This document shows positions 9,430 to 14,761 of a stretch of 14,761 nucleotides of DNA, in pieces (within the stretch, counting starts at the first letter, position 1; the number at the start of each line of letters is the position of its first letter). Position numbers and translations under genes: made by a program. This stretch comes from Bordetella parapertussis. Lineage in GTDB: Bacteria; Pseudomonadota; Gammaproteobacteria; Burkholderiales; Burkholderiaceae_B. The notes under the pieces are model-generated. The model made no database searches. It was not told where the DNA came from and was given only the letters and a program-made list of their open reading frames with translations. The DNA lies in assembly GCA_945911685.1 (NCBI GenBank), contig CAMEAW010000062.1, forward strand, positions 1 through 14,761, in the 5' to 3' direction.

Positions 9430-9436
9430 AAAAGCG

Positions 9437-9754
9437 CTAATCGGTCTGATCGGTGATCCAGCCCAAGTCGTTGGTTCGCGTTGAGCCCGAAGTTGAGCCC
9501 AAAGTTGAATTCGACTCAGGCGAATGAAGTGGCTCGGGGCTAATGCAGACCGTCCGAGCCAACTGCACCGCATTACGCACCCCCATCTTGTGAAAGATAC
9601 GCGCGCGGTGCGCCTCAACTGTGCGCATCGAGATACCCAGTTCGCTTGCGATTAACTTGTTTGACTTGCCCTCGGCGACGGGATGTATGACATCGCGCTC
9701 ACGCGCAGTGAGCACTTTCCAACCAGCGCCTGCTCTGTTCTCTGAATATTTCAT
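9437..9754 (-). CDS. Stand-alone LuxR/GerE-type DNA-binding protein
   Basis: The 105-residue protein is essentially one LuxR-type helix-turn-helix, residues 15-68. It includes LTARERDV, GKSNKLIASELGISMRTVEAHR and IFHKMGVRNAVQLAR, the last resembling FixJ/NarL response-regulator output domains. There is no receiver or autoinducer-binding domain. The upstream gap of 104 bases to panC is too short to hold one, so it is not a truncated response regulator within this window. The tail from residue 72 on is Ser-, Thr- and Asn-rich and probably disordered, with a repeated Ser-Thr-x-Gly unit. The ATG is preceded by GGAGG at 9759-9763 with four bases of spacing, which fixes the start. A lux-box-like palindrome lies upstream. 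The target genes cannot be told from the sequence. Single-domain LuxR-type regulators are known in many bacteria. Confidence 0.85.
   Translation of the reverse strand: MKYSENRAGAGWKVLTARERDVIHPVAEGKSNKLIASELGISMRTVEAHRARIFHKMGVRNAVQLARTVCISPEPLHSPESNSTLGSTSGSTRTNDLGWITDQTD
9480..9515. repeat. 12-base tandem repeat inside the LuxR-type gene
   Basis: Three 12-base units stand in tandem: GTTGAGCCCGAA (9480-9491), GTTGAGCCCAAA (9492-9503) and a diverged GTTGAATTCGAC (9504-9515). On the coding strand they give Ser-Thr-x-Gly repeats in the C-terminal tail. The unit length is a multiple of three, so gain or loss of copies would not shift the frame. Confidence 0.7.
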
Positions 9755-9810
9755 ACTGCCTCCGTGTCAACACGAAGTGCAGTCTGTCACGCCTGACCAA
9801 GCAAGACTAG

Positions 9811-9826
9811 CTGTCAAATCTGACAG
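9811..9826. promoter_or_regulatory. Lux-box-like perfect palindrome upstream of the LuxR-type gene
   Basis: CTGTCAAATCTGACAG has perfect six-base arms (CTGTCA and TGACAG) around AATC. It fits the CTGT-N8-ACAG layout of classic lux boxes and the CT-N12-AG layout of related boxes. Its centre is about 64 bases before the start codon at 9754. On the minus strand it includes a consensus-like TTGACA (complement of 9812-9817), although no good -10 hexamer follows at 16-18 bases. It could be an operator for the neighbouring regulator. It could also be a weak hairpin after panC, but there is no U-run on the panC transcript. Confidence 0.4.
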
Positions 9827-9832
9827 GCGGAT

Positions 9833-9845
9833 TAACCCTAGGTTA
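9833..9845. repeat. Small inverted repeat after panC
   Basis: TAACC and GGTTA flank CTA, giving a perfect five-base inverted repeat 13 bases beyond the panC stop. It lies close to the lux-box-like palindrome. As a hairpin it would be weak, with a three-base loop and no U-run. Its function is unknown. Confidence 0.4.
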
Positions 9846-9858
9846 TGGCTAACAGTGC

Positions 9859-11612
<1,754 letters not shown>

Positions 11613-11617
11613 GGAAA

Positions 11618-11806
11618 CTAACTATTTTGGTAAACGTAGGGCCCCTGACGCACCCGCGCCTGCTTAAACCCCTCTGCGAGCTCGGCGTCTTGCGGCTTAT
11701 CCCACAAACGCGCACGCCCGTCACGCTGACGTTGTTCGACATCCGTGTGCTTGGCTTTGTAAGCCTGAAGAAATTGGGTAATTTCTGAAGTGTAGTTATC
11801 AGCCAT
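11618..11806 (-). CDS. DUF3460 family small protein
   Basis: This 62-residue, charged, soluble protein has no signal peptide or membrane segment. The opening YTSEITQFLQAYKAKHTDVEQRQRDGRARLWDK is the hallmark of the DUF3460 family, which I know from betaproteobacteria, often directly ahead of scpA and panC as here. Its function is unknown. The spacing of five bases to scpA suggests a shared transcript of DUF3460-scpA-panC. No ribosome-binding site is evident before the ATG. The upstream region is AT-rich (TTTTTATAAATAATTA, 11811-11826) and probably holds the promoter of this cluster, but I cannot fix clear hexamers. Confidence 0.85.
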   Translation of the reverse strand: MADNYTSEITQFLQAYKAKHTDVEQRQRDGRARLWDKPQDAELAEGFKQARVRQGPYVYQNS

Positions 11807-11859
11807 GGCGTTTTTATAAATAATTAGACTAGCACGTAGTGTACTGTAGAGCCTGACCC

Positions 11860-11889
11860 CTGATGATCAGTGCCTTGCCCCCCTAAAAT
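11860..11889 (+). promoter_or_regulatory. Candidate promoter and operator of the MFS exporter gene
   Basis: A -10-like TAAAAT at 11884-11889 lies seven bases before the ATG at 11897, which would place transcription start at or next to the start codon. A small perfect palindrome, CTGATGATCAG (11860-11870), covers where the -35 element should be and could be an operator. No good -35 hexamer is visible at the right distance. The call is tentative. Confidence 0.3.
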
Positions 11890-11896
11890 TACTGCG

Positions 11897-13351
11897 ATGT
11901 CGACTGCTCCCTCTGGGCTCACCCCCTCACAACCTGCCCCACCGCCCTCAAAAAATACGGCTAAACCCGAGCGCATGCTGCCTTTTATCGTTGGCTGTGC
12001 GCTGCTCATGCAGATGCTCGACTCAACCGTGGTCACGACAGCCCTGCCCACCATGGCGGCTGATTTGGGCGCCGACCCCGTACGGCTCAACATAGTAATC
12101 ACTTCGTATCTGCTTGCTGTGGCCGTCTTCGTACCCATCAGCGGTTGGGCGGCCGACCGCTACGGGGCTAGGCGCGTCTTTATTGCCGCCATCGCCCTGT
12201 TTACCCTGAGTTCGCTTACCTGTGCGCTGTCAACCACTCTCACCCAGCTTGTCTTATCGCGCATTGTTCAGGGTATCGGTGGAGCCATGATGGTGCCCGT
12301 CGGGCGCATCATTTTGCTGCGCACGATTCCCAAACACGACCTACTGAAGGCTATGGCCTTTTTGTCAATGCCAGCCCTAATCGGGCCAATGGCTGGGCCA
12401 CCGCTAGGCGGATTTTTAGTCACCTACGCCTCGTGGCACTGGATCTTTTTAATTAACCTCCCAATTGGCATCTTAGGAATCTGGATGATTTTGCGTTTTG
12501 TGCGCGAATTACCCGCTGATCAACAAGCTCGTCCGCTGGACTGGTTAGGATTTGTGCTCAGCGCGCTGTGCATGGCAACCTTGGTCGCAGGCTTTGAGTC
12601 CTTAGGTCAAGGTGGCCCTTCCCTTGCGGTGTCGGCAGCTCTGATTGCAACCGGCCTGATTTCAGGTGCGCTGTATTACTGGCATTCGCAGCATCATCCA
12701 GATCCAATCTTGGATTTGTCTTTATTGAAAATTCACACCTTCAGGGTCTCGACGATTGCGGGCAATCTTTGTCGCTTCGGGGTCGGTGCCGTCCCTTACT
12801 TGTTAGCCTTAATGCTGCAAATCGGCTTTGGGCTCAGTGCGCTTTCAGCGGGCCTCATTACCTTTGCTGGCGCGGTCGGAGCACTCGCCATGAAAATTGC
12901 GGCGCCGCGCATTCTTGATCGCTGGGGCTATCGGCGCGTGCTGACTGTCAATGCGATCTTTACCGGCGTAAGCCTTGCCAGTTGCGCCTTTTTTACCGCG
13001 TCAACATCTGCGGTCGTCATGATTGGTGTGTTGCTGCTTGGTGGTTTTTTTAGATCATTGCAGTTCACTGCGATTAACACACTGGCCTATGCGGATATCA
13101 CTCAAACCAGTATGAGCCGCGCTAGCAGCTTTGCCGCAATGGGACAACAACTCGGGGTGAGCTTAGGGGTCGGGGTGGCTGCAGAAGCGTTACACCTGAG
13201 TATGCTGTGGCGAGGCTCAAGTCAGCTCATCGCAGCCGATGTCGTCGTCGGCTTTGTCGTGATTGGCGTGCTGTGTGCCTTGCCAAGCTTTGCGTTCTGG
13301 CGGCTCCCCCCTGATGCGGGCGAAAGTTTGCGACAAAATCGACCTGGTTAA
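11897..13351 (+). CDS. MFS multidrug exporter, DHA2 family, MdtD-like
   Basis: This proton-driven exporter of the major facilitator superfamily (EmrB/QacA, DHA2 group) has 484 residues from the chosen ATG. The early MQMLDSTVVTTALP is DHA2 motif D1 (about 38-51). Motif A is GWAADRYGARR (83-93), followed by RIVQGIGGAMMVPVGR (122-137) and motif C in GPMAGPPLGG (163-172). The segment YASWHWIFLINLPIGILG matches remembered E. coli MdtD almost word for word, and the remainder aligns through to the end. E. coli mdtD is the fourth gene of mdtABCD, but here the gene is alone and oppositely oriented, about 5.5 kb from mdtABC. The substrate is unknown. A longer form from GTG at 11870 is possible. Neither start has a Shine-Dalgarno sequence, and the ATG is preferred because a -10-like element sits just upstream. 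The first 25 residues are a Pro/Ser-rich cytoplasmic tail. Confidence 0.88.
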   Translation: MSTAPSGLTPSQPAPPPSKNTAKPERMLPFIVGCALLMQMLDSTVVTTALPTMAADLGADPVRLNIVITSYLLAVAVFVPISGWAADRYGARRVFIAAIALFTLSSLTCALSTTLTQLVLSRIVQGIGGAMMVPVGRIILLRTIPKHDLLKAMAFLSMPALIGPMAGPPLGGFLVTYASWHWIFLINLPIGILGIWMILRFVRELPADQQARPLDWLGFVLSALCMATLVAGFESLGQGGPSLAVSAALIATGLISGALYYWHSQHHPDPILDLSLLKIHTFRVSTIAGNLCRFGVGAVPYLLALMLQIGFGLSALSAGLITFAGAVGALAMKIAAPRILDRWGYRRVLTVNAIFTGVSLASCAFFTASTSAVVMIGVLLLGGFFRSLQFTAINTLAYADITQTSMSRASSFAAMGQQLGVSLGVGVAAEALHLSMLWRGSSQLIAADVVVGFVVIGVLCALPSFAFWRLPPDAGESLRQNRPG

Positions 13352-13360
13352 CAGGGCTCG

Positions 13361-13423
13361 CCTGAACGCTTGGTCTGCTCTTGATTGCTAGTTCGTCGCA
13401 CCTGAAAGCTTGACCAGCTCTTG
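13361..13423. repeat. Imperfect direct repeat spanning the 3' end of the Bug receptor gene
   Basis: The 23 bases at 13401-13423, which encode the last residues before the end of the Bug protein (QELVKLSG), recur at 13361-13383 just beyond the stop codon with 19 of 23 bases identical. The two copies start 40 bases apart. Shared blocks are CCTGAA, GCTTG and GCTCTTG. The outer copy is non-coding and lies between the convergent MFS and Bug genes. It looks like an old tandem duplication of the gene's 3' end. Confidence 0.6.
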
Positions 13424-14419
13424 GTACTTGGCCCGCTCGGTTGCCACAAAGGCGGTCATTTGCGCGACCGACAAGCTGGCAGCTTCAGAACCCATTGTTT
13501 TTAAGCGTTCTTTCACCTCAGGTTCAGCAAGCGCCGCCATATAAGCCGTGTGCAGCTTGTCGACGACCGCCGCGGGCGTCCCTGCAGTGGTGAACACGCC
13601 AAACCAGGTGCCAATATCAAACGGCTCGATGCCTGCGTCTTGCATGGTGGGTAACTCAGGCAATAAACCAGAGCGCACCTTTGTTGTGACCGCCAGGGCT
13701 TTCACTTTTTTCTCGCGAATTAAGTTAGCCGCAGCCGCCAAGTTATCAAACATCAAGGCTGACTGACCCGAAAGCAACGCTAATTGCGCGGGCGCTGCAC
13801 CTTGATACGGAATATGCACCATCTCAACCTTCGCACGCGCGCTTAATAAAGCACCCGCCAAATGCCCAGCGCTGCCTGAGCCACCAGAACCGTAATTCAA
13901 TTGCCCTGGATTCTTACGCGCATACGCGACAAGATCTTGCACCATTTGAATATTATTTTTTTGAGCGAAATCAAGATTGACCAACAACACGTTTGGCACA
14001 GAGGCCACTAGCACGACGGGGGCAAAATCTTTAATTGAGTCATACGGAATCGAAGCAAACAGCCAAGGGTTAATCGCGTGGGTAGCCACCGCCCCCATCA
14101 CGAGGGCATAACCATCGGGCTGCGCTTTCGCAATTAAATCAGCGCCGATGTTGCCACCTGCACCGGGCTTATTTTCAACCACAACCGGTTGACCTAGGCT
14201 TACTTTAACTTTTTCGGCTAGGACTCGGGCCATTACGTCAAGCGGGCCACCGGGTGGATACGGTACGACAAAGCGCAACGGCTTGGTCGGAAAGGTTGTC
14301 GCCAAAGCGTCAGGGGTTGACGAAGGACTTTGAGCCTGAGATTCAGTGAAGAACAACGCGAGCAAACCCACCAACACCACCGCACCGAGCGATCGCACAC
14401 GCATAATTGAATTAAACAT
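13388..14419 (-). CDS. Bug-type (TctC family) periplasmic solute-binding receptor
   Basis: This 343-residue extracytoplasmic receptor has a Sec signal peptide (hydrophobic residues about 11-24, likely cleavage after SQA at 29). The mature domain has the family hallmarks: FPTKPLRFVVPYPPGGPLDVMARVL (43-67), with D61 as the usual ligand-binding aspartate, then VENKPGAGGNIGADLIAKAQPDGYALVMG (81-109). A GSGGSGSAGHLAGALL region and the C-terminal LPTMQDAG and TWFGVF blocks follow. Bug proteins bind small carboxylates, amino acids or amides, and are highly multiplied in Bordetella and relatives. Most are orphans without adjacent TctAB membrane genes, as here. The ATG at 14419 is chosen because GAGG lies five bases upstream; a GTG one codon earlier is too close to it. 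The upstream ABC ATPase gene ends 36 bases before this start, so co-transcription is possible. The ligand cannot be told. Confidence 0.9.
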   Translation of the reverse strand: MFNSIMRVRSLGAVVLVGLLALFFTESQAQSPSSTPDALATTFPTKPLRFVVPYPPGGPLDVMARVLAEKVKVSLGQPVVVENKPGAGGNIGADLIAKAQPDGYALVMGAVATHAINPWLFASIPYDSIKDFAPVVLVASVPNVLLVNLDFAQKNNIQMVQDLVAYARKNPGQLNYGSGGSGSAGHLAGALLSARAKVEMVHIPYQGAAPAQLALLSGQSALMFDNLAAAANLIREKKVKALAVTTKVRSGLLPELPTMQDAGIEPFDIGTWFGVFTTAGTPAAVVDKLHTAYMAALAEPEVKERLKTMGSEAASLSVAQMTAFVATERAKYQELVKLSGATN

Positions 14420-14432
14420 CACTGCCTCAGTG
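14420..14432 (-). promoter_or_regulatory. Hairpin holding the ribosome-binding site of the Bug receptor gene
   Basis: On the coding strand the 13 bases just before the ATG read CACTGAGGCAGTG, a perfect five-base inverted repeat with loop AGG. The GAGG Shine-Dalgarno sequence lies at the top of this hairpin and the stem touches the start codon. Folding could limit ribosome access. The stem is short, so the effect may be small. Confidence 0.4.
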
Positions 14433-14439
14433 CTAGGGG

Positions 14440-14459
14440 TTGAACAGCCAATCGTTCAA
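14440..14459. repeat. Inverted repeat at the end of the ABC ATPase gene
   Basis: TTGAAC (14440-14445) and GTTCAA (14454-14459) form a perfect six-base inverted repeat around an eight-base loop. The repeat covers the TGA stop of the ATPase gene. On the minus-strand transcript it is followed by CCCC, not U residues, so it is a poor terminator. It could stabilise or separate the ATPase and Bug transcripts. Confidence 0.4.
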
Positions 14460-14761
14460 TGAATAATTTGACTTAAAAATAGTTTGGTTCGATCGTTTTG
14501 AGGATGATCAAAGAACGCGTCGGGGGTGTTTTGCTCGATGATTTCACCCTGATCCATAAAAATCACCCGATCAGCGACTTTACGGGCAAAACCCATCTCG
14601 TGCGTGACCACTAACATGGTCATGCCAGTATCTTCAGCCAGGTTGACCATCACCTCGAGCACCTCTTTCACCATTTCAGGATCGAGCGCTGAGGTCGGTT
14701 CGTCGAACAGCATCACTTTAGGATCCATGCACAGCGAGCGGGCAATCGCCACACGCTGTTG
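14456..14761 (-). CDS. Amino-acid ABC transporter ATP-binding protein, C-terminal part (cut by window edge)
   Basis: Only the last 101 residues are in the window; the start lies beyond the right edge, so no internal start should be assigned. The visible part opens with [10 protein letters not shown], the end of the ABC signature region. It continues with Walker [15 protein letters not shown] (catalytic E21 in window numbering), the D-loop SALD and the H-loop [11 protein letters not shown] (H54). It closes with [27 protein letters not shown]. This pattern is typical of polar amino-acid importers of the GlnQ/ArtP/BztD group, which couple ATP hydrolysis to uptake at the cytoplasmic face. The permease and binding protein are not visible. 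The Bug receptor gene follows in the same direction, but Bug proteins are not known to work with ABC importers, so this is probably neighbourhood only. Confidence 0.9.
   Translation of the reverse strand, partial: QQRVAIARSLCMDPKVMLFDEPTSALDPEMVKEVLEVMVNLAEDTGMTMLVVTHEMGFARKVADRVIFMDQGEIIEQNTPDAFFDHPQNDRTKLFLSQIIH

Noticed and set aside
9811..9826. Palindrome considered as the rho-independent terminator of panC
   Set aside because: On the panC transcript the stem is only six pairs and is followed by CUAGUC rather than a U-run, so a regulatory site fits better.
9437..9858. LuxR-type gene considered as a truncated response regulator or pseudogene
   Set aside because: A good ribosome-binding site fixes a complete short frame, and the 104 bases upstream cannot hold a receiver domain. 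It reads as an intact single-domain protein.
11824..12138. 104-codon minus-strand frame in the DUF3460/MFS gap
   Set aside because: It covers the start of the MFS gene, whose transporter motifs are clear, and has no recognisable content.
13388..14761. Bug receptor and ABC ATPase considered as one uptake system
   Set aside because: Bug/TctC receptors are known to work with TctAB-type membrane proteins or act in sensing, not with GlnQ-type ATPases. Adjacency alone does not support a joint transporter.

Overview
The window looks like chromosome of a betaproteobacterium of the order Burkholderiales, most likely Alcaligenaceae or a close relative. The grounds are a Bug-type (TctC family) solute receptor, a ScpA with a long N-terminal extension next to a DUF3460 gene and panC, and the pilD-coaE-zapD gene order. 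Base composition looks only moderately GC-rich. This placement is inferred from gene families, not from a marker gene. Almost every base is coding. The longest gap without a gene is 137 bases (8571-8707), and I see no RNA gene, insertion sequence, prophage, CRISPR array or replication origin.

From 8570 down to the left edge, six minus-strand genes follow one another with gaps of 2 to 18 bases or 4-base overlaps: a prepilin-peptidase-like gene (pilD), coaE (last step of coenzyme A synthesis), zapD (FtsZ-ring factor), then mdtA, mdtB and mdtC. The last three encode a tripartite RND multidrug efflux pump of the heteromeric MdtABC type, and mdtC is cut by the window edge. The PilD-like protein keeps both catalytic aspartates but has lost the cysteine-bearing N-terminal domain.

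At 8708-9397 a plus-strand gene encodes a lipoprotein with an NlpE-like C-terminal domain. It is divergent from pilD across a gap carrying a 44-base-spaced direct repeat. It converges on a 105-residue stand-alone LuxR/GerE-type regulator (9437-9754), with a 16-base palindrome between the two stop codons. Upstream of the regulator lies a perfect palindrome with lux-box geometry.

From 11806 down to 9859 runs a housekeeping cluster on the minus strand: DUF3460, scpA (chromosome condensation) and panC (pantothenate synthesis). coaE and panC belong to the same pathway (pantothenate to coenzyme A) but sit in separate transcription units here.

From 11897 to 13351, on the plus strand, is a DHA2-family MFS exporter that resembles MdtD, the fourth member of the E. 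coli mdtABCD operon. It is separated from mdtABC by about 5.5 kb and points the opposite way. It converges on a minus-strand Bug receptor gene (13388-14419), which lies just downstream of the 3' end of an amino-acid ABC transporter ATPase gene cut by the right edge.

No clearly new multi-gene system is visible. The points most worth following are the altered PilD-like protein, the MdtD-like gene near mdtABC, the lux-box-like palindrome beside an orphan LuxR domain, the imperfect duplication of the Bug gene's 3' end, and several small repeats and hairpins between genes.
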